A DNA stretch of 64,000 nt, taken from Catalinimonas alkaloidigena (GTDB taxonomy: Bacteria > Bacteroidota > Bacteroidia > Cytophagales > Cyclobacteriaceae). Under the pieces are notes generated by a model that saw only the letters and a program-made list of their open reading frames with translations, searched no databases and had not been told where the DNA came from. This document shows positions 1 through 10,793 of the stretch, one piece after another; position 1 is the stretch's first letter, and each line of letters begins with the position of its first letter. The DNA lies in assembly GCF_029504655.1 (NCBI RefSeq), contig NZ_JAQFIL010000001.1, positions 1,989,001-2,053,000 on the forward strand, given 5' to 3'. The position numbers and the translations under genes were made by a program.

Positions 1-1013
1 TGGTCAGCTTTGAAGATCTGGCACCCACCATCATCAGCCTGGCAGGGGCTGAAGTTCCTGAACATATGAAAGGAAGGGTGCTTATTGGCGAAGACAGAGA
101 TGAGCCAGTAGATCAATTATTTCTCTCTTCAGACCGATCAGATAATGGTATTGATATGGTGAGAACCGTTACGGACGGCCGTTATGTGTACTCTCGTAAT
201 TATATGCCCTATATGCCACAGGCCCGCTACATCAGGTATATGGAAATTGGAGATATTAAACAGCAAATGCGAGCAGACTTAAAAGCCAATAAGCTGAATG
301 AGCTTCAGCAAAGTTTGTTTGAAGAACGCCCTGCGGAGTTTCTATACGATATTGAAAGCGATCTGTGGGAAACTGATAATCTGGTAGAAGAAACAGAACA
401 TCAATTACGCATACGGGAGATGCGACAGGCTTTGGAAGCCAATATTCTGGCCCAGAAAGATGTGTTGTTTCTACCCGAATACGAAATCGGTCTCATCTCC
501 CAAAGTACTACTCCCTACACCTTCAGACAGTCAGCATCAGACTATCCTTTAAAAGAAATTTATGCTGCCGCAAGTTTGTCTGGTCAGAGGGGTGAAAGTA
601 TTATGAAGCAACAGCTGGAATTGCTGAAGCATCCCAATAAAATTGTTCGCTACTGGGCAGCAATAGGCCTCAGGTCTCAGAACAAGGGAATGCTCAAAGA
701 TTGTGAAACCCAGCTCACTGAAGCTATGCAGGATGATTACCCACCTGTAGCCCTTACTGCTGCCGCCATAGTTTACGATAATTTCTCTAGTCCGGAGGCT
801 ACTGAAAAATTGAAAAGCTACTGTAAACATAAAAACAATGATCTGGCCCTGATGGCGATTAACTACTTATTATATGTTCAGAAGCCCGAGCCCTTTGTGC
901 AGACTGTGCGCGAGGTGAAAGATAATGTAGCTATTAACTATAATGTCTCTGCTGCCAGTAAGGACTTTTTAGGTCGTCTTGGCCTCATTCCTAATACTTT
1001 TGAATATAAATAA
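1..1013 (+). CDS. Sulfatase (type I arylsulfatase family), C-terminal part, with HEAT-like tail
   Basis: The reading frame is open from base 3, so the gene starts upstream of the window; only about 336 residues are present. The first residues (VSFEDLAPTIISLAG) match the C-terminal part of the alkaline-phosphatase-like sulfatase fold, which normally follows the metal-binding core. The formylglycine motif lies outside the window. The last 140 residues contain helical repeats (for example around HPNKIVRYWAAIGLRSQ) that look like HEAT repeats, an extension beyond the catalytic fold. It probably removes sulfate esters from the galactan handled by the downstream locus. A strong hairpin terminator follows the stop codon, so it is not co-transcribed with the regulator downstream. 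Family assignment is confident; substrate is unknown. Confidence 0.85.
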   Translation, partial: VSFEDLAPTIISLAGAEVPEHMKGRVLIGEDRDEPVDQLFLSSDRSDNGIDMVRTVTDGRYVYSRNYMPYMPQARYIRYMEIGDIKQQMRADLKANKLNELQQSLFEERPAEFLYDIESDLWETDNLVEETEHQLRIREMRQALEANILAQKDVLFLPEYEIGLISQSTTPYTFRQSASDYPLKEIYAAASLSGQRGESIMKQQLELLKHPNKIVRYWAAIGLRSQNKGMLKDCETQLTEAMQDDYPPVALTAAAIVYDNFSSPEATEKLKSYCKHKNNDLALMAINYLLYVQKPEPFVQTVREVKDNVAINYNVSAASKDFLGRLGLIPNTFEYK

Positions 1014-1034
1014 GGTAGGTTTAGAAATAATGAG

Positions 1035-1063
1035 CAGCCAGCGAATCATCGCTGGCTGTTTTC
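1035..1063 (+). terminator. Intrinsic terminator after the sulfatase
   Basis: A perfect 9-bp stem CAGCCAGCG (1035-1043) / CGCTGGCTG (1050-1058) with a 6-base loop is followed by TTTTCT. It lies 22 bases after the sulfatase stop codon. Confidence 0.85.
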
Positions 1064-1373
1064 TATATCTCTCAATTGAATCCAGCCTGTAAGTGGACAA
1101 AGATGCGAATAAGCGCAAACCTTTGTTCTCCAAACAAATTTTATGGTCATATGTGTTTTATACTGAAAATATTACAAATGACCGGTCTATATTCTTTATA
1201 TGAAAAAATATCAGGCAGTTTATTTTGAAAATTGATCAATTGCTATGGAGTGGCTATGTGCCTTTAAATTAAAGGAGCAGTTTTGCGTTTATGATTTATT
1301 ATTAACAATTTAATATTTAATAACTATGTAAAGCACCAAATTTTAAAACCTATTCTTGATTTGTAGGTATTTT
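1064..1373. promoter_or_regulatory. HTCS upstream region with two short palindromes
   Basis: This gene-free stretch precedes the hybrid regulator. It contains a 12-bp perfect palindrome AATTGATCAATT (1230-1241) and an interrupted palindrome CCTTTAAATTAAAGG (1261-1275). A lone CATATGT unit occurs at 1148-1154, but I see no second unit 21 bp away as in the other promoters of the locus. The function of the palindromes is unknown. Confidence 0.35.
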
Positions 1374-4300
1374 ATGAAATTCATCAAAACTATACTATCA
1401 GCCTACTTACTATCTTATACGCTACCTCTGTTAGCTCATGACGCATCATTGCAGTTTGAGCACCTTACCTCCGAGCAAGGCTTATCTCAAAATGATGTCA
1501 ATTGTATTTTGCAGGATCAGCAGGGTTTTATGTGGTTTGGCACCCATGACGGACTAAATAAATATGACGGCTACAATATTAAGGTTTATCAAAATGATCC
1601 GGAAAATAAGCATAGCATTAGCAGCAATCTTATCTTTAGCCTTGCCGAAGACCAGTGTGGGAATATCTGGATAGGTACTACCGGTGGTGGGTTAAATAAG
1701 TTTGACTCTAACACGGAGCAGTTTACTCGTTTTAACCACAACCCTTCAGATGATAGCAGTTTATCCAGCGATTTGGTGCTGACTACCTATCATGATAGCC
1801 AGGGAAGGATTTGGGTGGGCACTCAAAACGGTTTAAACTTATACCATCAAGGAGAGGGAGACCATGAAGGCAGTTTTATCAGACTTTACCCTCACCCGGT
1901 CAATAAAACAATAAACTCTGCCAATCGTATCACTTCCATTTTTGAAGATAAATGCGGTGCCCTCTGGGTGGGCACACAGTATGGTTTAAGCAAGCTGACA
2001 GAAAACGGGAGGTGAATATAGGTTTGAAAATTATTTACCCGGCGGTTATCAATCAGGTGTAAAATCTATACAGCAGGGCAAAAATAGTAAACTGCTGGTA
2101 AGTACCGCAAACGGCCTGTATACCCTGGATACGCAGGATAATAATGGCCGATTTAAACTTGTTACTGAAGAAAGTTTTGTGACTCTCATTGAAGGAAATT
2201 ATGGCGAAATGTGGGGTGGAAATGCTCATGGCGTTTACAATCTGACTTATGATGCGGAGAATGACATCCATAAAATTGACGGCCATTATGCCAATGATAT
2301 TACCCGTCCGGGAAGCCTGAGCAAAAATAATGTTCGTTGCCTTTACAAAGACAAATCGGGTATCATCTGGATTGGTACTAACGGGGGAGGCGTAGATAAG
2401 CTTAATCCTTCTAAAAAAGACTTTTTGCATTTCAGTAAAAACCTCAATTCTGGCAGTCTGAGTTATAATAAGATTCGCTCAATATTTGAAGACAGCAGAG
2501 GCAACCTCTGGATTGGTACAGAAGGCGGAGGAGTAAACTACCTGGCAGCAGCCGGGCAAAGCCCCGACTATAATCAGTTTAAACATATCAATACGGTAAG
2601 CAATGTATTTGCTATTGCCGAAACTGATATTGAAAAAGAACAAAGCACCATCTGGTTTGGCTCAGAAGGTAACAATCTGAGCAGACTCAGCCGTAAAGGA
2701 AGAAGTCAGATTCTTGATATTGATTTTGGAAAAAAGTTGGGCATTAAAAACTCAGTTTTTGCCATACATCATGATCATACAGGTTCTCTATGGGTAGGCA
2801 CTTACAATGGAGGCTTGTACCGTTTGGATCAGGATGAAGCTGGGGACTACCGCCTCAGCCATTTCCGTCATAGGAGTGGTAAGCAAAACAGCCTTGCTAA
2901 TAACATCATTCGTTCGCTTGAGCAGGATGCTCAAGGTAACCTTTGGATAGGTACTGCCAATGGGCTAAGCATGATAAGAGAAAATGAACTGGATGCCCGG
3001 CAGCCTGACTTTATCAATTACCGCGATGTAAATAGCCAGACCCCAGGCCTTAGCCATAATTATATACTGAGTATACACGAAAGTAAAAATGGAGACCTTT
3101 GGATAGGTACTTTTGGAGGCGGACTCAACAAGCTTATCAAAAGCTCGGACGGTAATGTTCATTTTAAGGTGTACCGCGAAAAGGATGGTTTACCCAATAA
3201 TGTGATCAAAAGTATACTGGAGGATGAATCGGGTAAGTTGTGGATTGCTACCAATAAGGGGCTAAGCCACTTTGATCCCCGGCAGGAGACATTTAAAAAT
3301 TATGATGTTAGCGATGGTCTGCAAAGCAATGAGTTTAGTGAGCTGGCCTCATTCAAAAGAAAAGATGGACAAATGCTATTTGGAGGAGTAAATGGCTTCA
3401 ATGCCTTCTATCCTGATAGTATCACCGACAACCCTTATCTACCCCAGCTGGCCATTACTGACTTTCGTATTTTTAACCGAAGTATTTTGCCGGGGGATGA
3501 AATGAATGGAAGAGTTATCCTGGATAAAACGATATCTAAAAGTACTGAACTTAACCTCAAACATGCGGAGAACAATATCTCTTTTGAGTTTTCAGCTTTG
3601 CACTTTGCTGCGCCTACCAAAAATCAATTTGCTTACAAACTGGAAGGCTTTGACGAAGACTGGACCTATACTAACTCAAGTAGACGTTTTGCCTCTTACA
3701 CTAACCTGAAGCACGGAGAGTATGTACTCAAGGTGAAAGCCGCCAATAATGATGGCGTCTGGAACATAACACCACTTACACTTAAAATTAGAATTGCTCC
3801 ACCATTTTGGCTGAGCTGGTGGGCTTATATCATTTACGCCATTCTGTTTGTTACCGTCATACTGTTCATCCGAAAATATACCCTGATAGGCATTAAAGAA
3901 AAACATCAGCTGGAGCTGGAGCATCTGGAAAAAGAAAAGACAGAAGAGCTACACCAGATGAAGATGCGCTTTTTCACCAATATTTCTCATGAATTTCGCA
4001 CACCGCTTACGCTGATTCTTGGCCCTCTGGAGTATCTGCTAAAAGATAACCATAGTGTTAGCAAAGAGGATCAGCAGAGGCATTATACACTGATGCAAAA
4101 AAATGCCAAATTTCTTCTTCGTCTGGTTAATCAGCTGATGGATTTCAGAAAGCTGGACCAGGGCAAAATGAAACTCAAGCTGCAAAAAGAAAGTGTGAAT
4201 ACAGTATTAGGAGAGATTACGGAACCCTTCCAGTTTATAGCACAAAGGAAAAATATTGACTATTCCGTTAACCAGGCCAGGGAGGAGATTGAAGCCTGGG

Positions 4301-5556
4301 TAGATACTGATAAAGTAGAGAAAATGCTGTATAACCTGCTTTCAAACGCATTTAAATTTACACCGGAAGGGGGGAAGGTAGAAGTTAAGCTATACAGGGA
4401 GGAACCCTCCTTTAAATCTAATCTGGGCTATTATGCGATAGAGGTAAAGGATAGTGGTAGCGGTATTCCTGACGATCAGGTAAAACATATCTTTGAAAGG
4501 TTTTATCAGGTGCACGGACGCGAAAAAGCTAAACATGAGGGTAGTGGTATCGGCTTGTCATTTGTAAAAAGTCTGGTTGAGCTTCACCAGGGAAAAATAT
4601 CTTTCCATACACAATGCGGACAGGGTAGCTGCTTCAAAATTTTGCTTCCTTTAGGGAAATCAGCTTTCCATAAAAGTGATTTTCTTCATAATGATGTAGA
4701 AGTTCAGGCAAATCTGCCAGTAGAAGCCTGGATTGATATAGAAGATGAGACCCGGAGGGAAGAGAGTAAGCACAAGAAAAAGCTACTCACTCTGCTTATC
4801 GTAGATGATCATGCTGATATCAGAAGGTTTGTAAGGCAGAGCTTTGCCGATGAGTTTAACATTCTGGAAGCAGAGAATGGACTGCTAGGCTTAGAAAAAG
4901 CGCGTAATTCTCATCCGGATATTGTTGTGGCAGATGTTATGATGCCTGAAATGAATGGAATAGAAATGTGCCAGACACTAAAATCAGAAACGGCTACCAG
5001 TCACATTCCTGTCATTCTGCTTACCGCCAAAAATACTGAAGACAATGAGATACAAGGTTTAAGAAATGGCGCAGACCTGTACATTGCCAAACCCTTTAAT
5101 ATGGAAAAGTTACAGATAACTGTAGCCAACCTGGTAAGAGGAAGAGAAGAATTAAAGAAAAAATTTACCAGGGAAGTACTGATACAGCCTTCTGAAGTTA
5201 CAGTTACACCGGCCGATGAAACCTTCTTAAAGAGTGCGATAAGCCTGGTGGAAGAAAACATGGAAGACCCCGAATTTAATGTTGAGCAATTGGTAAAAGA
5301 GCTGGGCATGAGTAGAAGTAAGCTGCACCTGAAAATGAAAGCCGTTACCGGGCAGTCGTGCAGTGAGTTTATACGTACCATCCGCCTGAAACGTGCCGTT
5401 CAGCTTTTAGAAAAAAGTGAGATGTCAGTAAAAGAAGTGATGTCTTACACTGGTTTTAGTACAGCTTCCTATTTCTCAAAATGTTTTAGGAAACAGTTTG
5501 GTGTTATACCCAGCGAATATGTTAAAAGACACCTAAACAGTGAAGAAGTAGAATAA
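1374..5556 (+). pseudogene. Hybrid two-component system regulator (HTCS), split by one frameshift
   Basis: One-protein fusion of sensor histidine kinase and response regulator, the usual inner-membrane sensor of Bacteroidetes polysaccharide loci. The start ATG at 1374 opens a signal peptide (MKFIKTILSAYLLSYTLPLLA). Then come Reg_prop beta-propeller repeats (recurrent LWIGTxxGGLNKL units), a Y_Y_Y domain, a membrane segment near base 3810-3880, HisKA with phosphoacceptor His (HEFRTPL, codon 3988), HATPase, a receiver with Asp in VADVMMPEMNG (codon 4933), and an AraC-type HTH at the C-terminus. The frame changes near 2008-2012: one frame stops at 2015 and the next continues without stops from 2011. 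Removing one G from GGGAGG restores ENGGEYRF and about 1393 residues, a normal HTCS length. It could be a true mutation or a sequencing error. It lies directly upstream of susC and is the obvious regulator of the locus. Confidence 0.9.
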
Positions 5557-5595
5557 TACTTGTACTCAGAATTTCATAATTTCTCACTCACACCT

Positions 5596-5629
5596 ACCCA
5601 TCTGATGTATGCCACGGATGGGTTTTTTT
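5596..5629 (+). terminator. Intrinsic terminator after HTCS
   Basis: Stem ACCCATC (5596-5602) / GATGGGT (5617-5623) with a 14-base loop is followed by a T run (5623-5629). Confidence 0.7.
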
Positions 5630-5687
5630 GATATGACTCACCTAAGTGAAGCTAAATGTATGCCTTGAAAGTCTCTAAAGGCACTTT

Positions 5688-5751
5688 AAACATATGTCTC
5701 CTATTTATAAACATTTGTGATATTCTGATTGCAAGTAATGATACACATTTG
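5688..5751 (+). promoter_or_regulatory. Tandem activator-type site and -7 box of the susC promoter (site A)
   Basis: Two direct repeats, AAACATATGT (5688-5697) and AAACATTTGT (5709-5718), start exactly 21 bp apart. A -7-like box CACATTTG (5744-5751; Bacteroidetes consensus TAnnTTTG) starts 35 bp after the second unit. The same spacing is seen at 19924 and 29466. Two units at 21-bp spacing fit an AraC-type protein bound on one DNA face, so the HTCS is the candidate binder (inference). Confidence 0.6.
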
Positions 5752-5824
5752 ATAAGGCTACCGGGATTTTTCCAGGCGCCATGTGCAGTAGTAAGATGCA
5801 ACAACTTAAAAACTTTTCAGTATT

Positions 5825-8800
5825 ATGAGAAAAAAACTACGCAAACTTTGCACCCTAAAGTGGCTAAAGGTAATCATAGCTGTAGTGCTGCTGATGTGGG
5901 TACAATCATCACATGATGCTTACGCACAAAGCAGAACCGTTTCCGGTCAGGTAAAATCACTGGACGAAGGGGAGACGCTGCCGGGCGTGAACGTGCTCAT
6001 CAAGGGCACTTCCAAAGGTACGGTTACAGATATAGACGGAAACTACAAAATAGAAGTAAGCGGATCAGATGCCATACTGGTATTTAGCTCAGTAGGATAC
6101 GCTTCAGAAGAGGTGACAGTAGAAGCCCAAAGTACTGTCAACGTTTCACTTTCGCCAGACATTCAGTCTTTAAGTGAAGTAGTGGTAGTAGGCTACGGTA
6201 CCCAGAAGAAAAAAGAAGTGACCGGTGCTGTAGGTCAGGTAGATGCGGAAACACTTAATAAAACGGCTACCTCAGATGTAGGTGCAGCCCTTCAGGGACA
6301 AATCGCTGGAGTAAATGTTCAGGCCAGTTCAGGTCAGCCCGGCTCGTCAGCCAATATCCTGATCAGGGGTTTGAGCTCAGTGACCGGAAGCAGCTCTCCC
6401 CTCTATGTAGTAGATGGTATCCCTTACAGTGGCGACCCCAATCTGAGTATCAACGAGATTGAGTCTATAGATGTACTTAAAGATGCAGCATCGGCGGCGG
6501 TTTACGGTACGCGTGGTTCAGGTGGCGTTATCCTGATTACGACTAAGAGAGGTCGTCCTGGACTTATGAATATCAGCGTAGACAGCTATTATGGCGTGCA
6601 GCGGATTACATCTGGTGTTCCCCTGCTAAATTTTGAAGAAGATTTATACGTACGCTTTTTAAACGCTTACCATAATAACGGAACAAACTTTGGTAATACC
6701 TGGACTCCGCTAGAGAATACCCCTACCGGACTTTCTAACCGTACAGACCTCACGAATGTATTGCAAAATAATGATGCACCTATTCAGAATCATAGTTTGA
6801 GCATTAGCGGGGGTAAAGAGGGGCTCAACTACAATGTGGTAGCCAGCTACTTCAGTCAGGAGGGTTTGCTTATCAACTCCGGCTATGATCGTTTCAATCT
6901 TCGCGCCAATACCAATTATGAGAAAGGCAGATGGAATGTAACGACCGGTCTTGGTTTCAGAATAGACGAGCAGGCATATGAGCCGTGGCAGTTGCTGCTG
7001 GAAGCATACAAATATCATCCTTTTCAGCAGGCTATAGACCCTGACATGGGCACAATAGAAGATGCGGGGGGCAATGGAAGTAACGAGGCTATTGGTTTGA
7101 GCAATCTGGCTGCTAAACTAAAGCAATCGGATGTTCGCAACGGTCATCATTTAAATGCTAATCTTCAGGCGGTTTATAAAATCCATGAAAACCTCAACTA
7201 TACAGCTCGTGTAGGCGGTAACTTTACAGATAACACCCGGGTAAGGGTTAATCCTCTCTTCAAAGTCTATGATAGTAATGGTGATCTGGTACCCATGACG
7301 CAGCGTTCTGGGGTGTATAATTATAGTGATGAGTCTAACAGCTTCACTTTTGAAAACGCTCTAAACTTTAATAAGCAATTTGGAGATCATCAGCTGAAAA
7401 TTCTGGGTGTGTACTCTATGGAGAGATATGCGTTCAGCTCCTTCTTCGCGCAGAAGTTTGACCTGGTCAGCAATGATATAGTAGTGCTCAACGGAGCTAC
7501 GCTGGATCCCAATGTAGGCTCAGGAAATGGATGGAATCAGGATAGAGTAAACTCCCTGATAGGGGTATTAGGCCGTATTCAGTACGACTATAAAAGTCGC
7601 TACCTGTTAAGTGTTAGTGCTCGTCATGATGGGTCTTCCAGGTTTTCGGAAAATTACAGATGGGGTACTTTCCCTTCTGTTTCTGTAGGCTGGAATATCT
7701 CTGAAGAAAACTTCTGGACACCCCTGCAGAATGTAGCCAATGCTTTCAAGATCAGAGGTAGTTATGGTACTACAGGTAATCAAAGCTTCCTGGATTACAG
7801 CAACGCAGCTACAATCACACTCGCCAGAGATTATGTGTTTGGACCAGAGAGTGGAGATGTACTGACACTGGGAGCTATACAAACTGCTTTTGCTAACGAA
7901 AATGTAAAGTGGGAAACAACAGTACAGACCAACCTTGGGTTTGACCTCGCCTTCTTACAAAACAAACTGACCTTTACTGGGGATTTTTATAACACTGACA
8001 AAAGAGACATGCTCTTTCCGGTACTGCTTCCACCCTCTACCGGTGCAGGACAGAACGCCACTGTGGTGCTGAACGTGGGTGACATGAACAACAAAGGAAT
8101 GGAGTTTTCTACCAACTATCGTCATAACGGAAAATTCTCCTGGACACTGGGCGGTACTTTTGCCAAAAACCAGAACAAAATTACCAGAATGAGCGGCGCC
8201 AATAAGACTGCGTATCTCTCTGGTAGTACAGTGGTAGATGGCGTGCCTAACGAAGACCTGATTACTGTGCTGAAAGAAGGATATGAGGCAGGATCATTCT
8301 TTGTACTGGAAACAGATGGAGTAATCAGCTCAGAAGAAGAACTGGCAGCCTATCAGGAACTGATGCCTACCGCTAAAATGGGTGATCTTAAATATATAGA
8401 CGCGCTTACGGTAGACACGGATGGAGATGGTATACCAGATGCTGGAGATGGCGTTATCAACAATGATGACCGACAGTACGCTGGTAGTGGTATGCCAGAG
8501 TTTGAGCTAGGGCTAAATTTTACAGCAAACTATCGCAACTTTGATTTTTCCATGCAGTGGTATGGAGCCTTCGGGGGCGAAATTGTTAATGGAACCCGTG
8601 CTTACACATACAAATTTGGTACACACAAAGACCTGCTTTACCAGTGGTCACCTCAAAACCCAGAGTCAGAAATTCCAGCTTTTCGGGGCAGAGATCATGA
8701 GAACTACCGTGGCTATACTGACTACTGGATAGAAGATGGCACTTTTGTACGTCTGAGAACGGTATCTCTGGGTTACAACATACCTTCCAGCCTTACCGAA

Positions 8801-8977
8801 AGAGTAGGTATTTCAAAATTCAGAGTGTACCTGGCAGCGCAAAATCCGCTTACTATCAGCAAGTATGGTGGTTTTGATCCCGAAGTAGGCAATGACGGTC
8901 TGCAAACCCGAGGAATTGATAAGGGTAACTATCCTATCAGCACGCAATACAGAGCAGGTGTACAATTTGACTTCTAA
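5825..8977 (+). CDS. SusC-like TonB-dependent outer-membrane transporter
   Basis: Outer-membrane importer that, with SusD, takes up oligosaccharides released at the cell surface. 1050 residues, typical of SusC. A signal peptide ends near residue 35 (DAYAQ). Next is a carboxypeptidase-regulatory-like domain (residues ~38-110, LPGVNVLIKGTSKGTVTDIDG), the family's plug signature (SEVVVVGYGTQKKKEVTGAV), and the 22-strand barrel ending in an aromatic residue (VQFDF). The ATG follows the tandem regulatory site by about 106 bases; a shorter overlapping frame opening at 5656 has no family features. susD follows after 11 bases. Context with GH16 and GH117 suggests agar/porphyran oligosaccharides as the ligand (inference). 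Confidence 0.95.
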   Translation: MRKKLRKLCTLKWLKVIIAVVLLMWVQSSHDAYAQSRTVSGQVKSLDEGETLPGVNVLIKGTSKGTVTDIDGNYKIEVSGSDAILVFSSVGYASEEVTVEAQSTVNVSLSPDIQSLSEVVVVGYGTQKKKEVTGAVGQVDAETLNKTATSDVGAALQGQIAGVNVQASSGQPGSSANILIRGLSSVTGSSSPLYVVDGIPYSGDPNLSINEIESIDVLKDAASAAVYGTRGSGGVILITTKRGRPGLMNISVDSYYGVQRITSGVPLLNFEEDLYVRFLNAYHNNGTNFGNTWTPLENTPTGLSNRTDLTNVLQNNDAPIQNHSLSISGGKEGLNYNVVASYFSQEGLLINSGYDRFNLRANTNYEKGRWNVTTGLGFRIDEQAYEPWQLLLEAYKYHPFQQAIDPDMGTIEDAGGNGSNEAIGLSNLAAKLKQSDVRNGHHLNANLQAVYKIHENLNYTARVGGNFTDNTRVRVNPLFKVYDSNGDLVPMTQRSGVYNYSDESNSFTFENALNFNKQFGDHQLKILGVYSMERYAFSSFFAQKFDLVSNDIVVLNGATLDPNVGSGNGWNQDRVNSLIGVLGRIQYDYKSRYLLSVSARHDGSSRFSENYRWGTFPSVSVGWNISEENFWTPLQNVANAFKIRGSYGTTGNQSFLDYSNAATITLARDYVFGPESGDVLTLGAIQTAFANENVKWETTVQTNLGFDLAFLQNKLTFTGDFYNTDKRDMLFPVLLPPSTGAGQNATVVLNVGDMNNKGMEFSTNYRHNGKFSWTLGGTFAKNQNKITRMSGANKTAYLSGSTVVDGVPNEDLITVLKEGYEAGSFFVLETDGVISSEEELAAYQELMPTAKMGDLKYIDALTVDTDGDGIPDAGDGVINNDDRQYAGSGMPEFELGLNFTANYRNFDFSMQWYGAFGGEIVNGTRAYTYKFGTHKDLLYQWSPQNPESEIPAFRGRDHENYRGYTDYWIEDGTFVRLRTVSLGYNIPSSLTERVGISKFRVYLAAQNPLTISKYGGFDPEVGNDGLQTRGIDKGNYPISTQYRAGVQFDF

Positions 8978-8988
8978 CAACACGTATT

Positions 8989-10737
8989 ATGAGAACACTA
9001 CTTCATAAAATATTGATTTTTGGCTTGTTTATAGCACTTCCTATATCTTCCTGTACCGATTTTCTGGAAGAAAGCAATCCTAACGAAATGTCTACGGATA
9101 GCTTCTGGAAAACACTTGATGATCTGGATGCAGGGCTTATAGGCGTCTACAACGCCTTTAAAAATGGTAATATACTTTCTATCGTGCCTGAATATAATCG
9201 TAGCGATATGACCTGGCCAGGATTCGGTAGACCAAATACTTCTGATCCTTATTACATTCAGGATTTTAATGCATCATCGGGTGCGCCAAATGGTAAATGG
9301 GATGCACTCTATAAGGGGATTTTCAGAGCCAATCAGGTGATCAAAGCTACCGAAGCGCTTATGCCCACCTTTGATGAAGAAGAGCAAAAAAGCCGTGCTA
9401 ACATTATACTCGCGCAGGCAAAATTCTTCAGAGGGCTGTTTTACTTTTACCTGCACAACTCTTTCAATAACGGCGAAGTAATCATCTATGATTTTGTGCC
9501 ACAGGATGAGTCTGAGTTCTATCAGGAGTTGAGCTCCGCAGAAGAGGTAAGAACATTCTTCGTACAGGACCTTGAGTTTGCCTATCAGAACCTTCCTCCC
9601 AAATGGACAGAAACCAAGAATCTGGGTAGAGTTACCGCTGGTTCTGCAGCTGCGGTTTTAGGTAAAAGCTATCTCTATGCGGAAGATTATAATAAAGCGG
9701 CAGAATACTTTAAAGATGTCATTGAAAACCCTGAGTATGGCTATAAACTTACAGAGAATATCGGAGACAACTTTACCACTATGAACGAACTTAATACTGA
9801 GTCCATTCTAGAGTTAAACTACTCGCTTAACTACAAAGCAGAGGTAAGCCCCTGGGCAGAAGATCAGGTCTCAAATACCTTAAACTTCAGTTTTAGTCCG
9901 GTAGGTGGCTGGAGAAGTGCCTACCCTAGCAGCTGGCTGATTATGGCCTATAAAGAAGATCCACTGGATGTAAATGATCCACGTAACTATGTAACTGACG
10001 AAGATGGTACTACGCGCCTAAGAAAGTATTCGCTACGTACCTCGTACTCAATTGCCTTGGTAGATGATCCTGACCTGGAGTATTATGGCAAAACAACCGC
10101 ACAGGCGACAGCCTTTAACAATCAGGAAACCGCATATTTCCGAAAGTATACCAATTGGGATATCGTAACAAACGAAAAAGACATAGTGCCCAACCTAAGA
10201 TCTGGTGTAAACGTACGTGTCATTCGCCTTGCCGATGTATATCTGATGTATGCAGAGTGTCTTATCAAAGGTATGTCAGATATAGAGGGAGCACTCACCT
10301 ATATCAACCGTGTAAGGCATCGCTCGGCTCTTCAGTTATTGGGTATGGATGGTACTGGTGAGTTTCCTGCTGCTGCACATGATAACAAAACCTATAATGC
10401 GCAATCGCTGATGGATCACCTAATGTATGTGGAACGCCCACTGGAACTATCGGTAGAAGGTAATGCCATCCGCCATTTGGATATGAGAAGATGGGGCATT
10501 ACAAAACAACGCTTTGAAGACCTCTCGCAGCTTAAGTACTACACAGATAATTATGAATTTGAAGATGTAGATGGGTCAACCAAAACACGATGGGGCTCTG
10601 TGTTGCAGGAGGAGTTCATAGAAACGTCCAAAGTGCTGGTAGACTACCAGCAGGCAGCGCAAAACTATGTGGAGGCAGCGCATGCCTACTGGCCCATACC
10701 TAATAGTGAATCTATCGCTAACCCTAATATTGAATAA
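8989..10737 (+). CDS. SusD/RagB-like surface glycan-binding lipoprotein
   Basis: Outer-membrane lipoprotein that lids the SusC transporter and binds the glycan. 582 residues. Lipobox ISSC with lipid cysteine C22, then the family's N-terminal pattern (DFLEESNPNEMSTDSFWKTLDDLDAGLIGVY split over residues ~23-55). TPR-type helices follow, and the conserved C-terminal SusD part (LADVYLMYAECLIK; VERPLELSVEGNAIRHLDMRRWG). It starts 11 bases after susC and is certainly in the same operon. Confidence 0.95.
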   Translation: MRTLLHKILIFGLFIALPISSCTDFLEESNPNEMSTDSFWKTLDDLDAGLIGVYNAFKNGNILSIVPEYNRSDMTWPGFGRPNTSDPYYIQDFNASSGAPNGKWDALYKGIFRANQVIKATEALMPTFDEEEQKSRANIILAQAKFFRGLFYFYLHNSFNNGEVIIYDFVPQDESEFYQELSSAEEVRTFFVQDLEFAYQNLPPKWTETKNLGRVTAGSAAAVLGKSYLYAEDYNKAAEYFKDVIENPEYGYKLTENIGDNFTTMNELNTESILELNYSLNYKAEVSPWAEDQVSNTLNFSFSPVGGWRSAYPSSWLIMAYKEDPLDVNDPRNYVTDEDGTTRLRKYSLRTSYSIALVDDPDLEYYGKTTAQATAFNNQETAYFRKYTNWDIVTNEKDIVPNLRSGVNVRVIRLADVYLMYAECLIKGMSDIEGALTYINRVRHRSALQLLGMDGTGEFPAAAHDNKTYNAQSLMDHLMYVERPLELSVEGNAIRHLDMRRWGITKQRFEDLSQLKYYTDNYEFEDVDGSTKTRWGSVLQEEFIETSKVLVDYQQAAQNYVEAAHAYWPIPNSESIANPNIE

Positions 10738-10793
10738 GCAAATGCAGCTTATGCACTTATTAGCAAACAATCATCAAGAATAAAATTACGATT

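Noticed and set aside
1356..1373. TTG start for the HTCS gene
   Set aside because: The ATG at 1374 directly begins the signal peptide.
5656..5916. 86-codon frame overlapping the susC start
   Set aside because: It overlaps the regulatory site and the susC signal peptide and has no family features.
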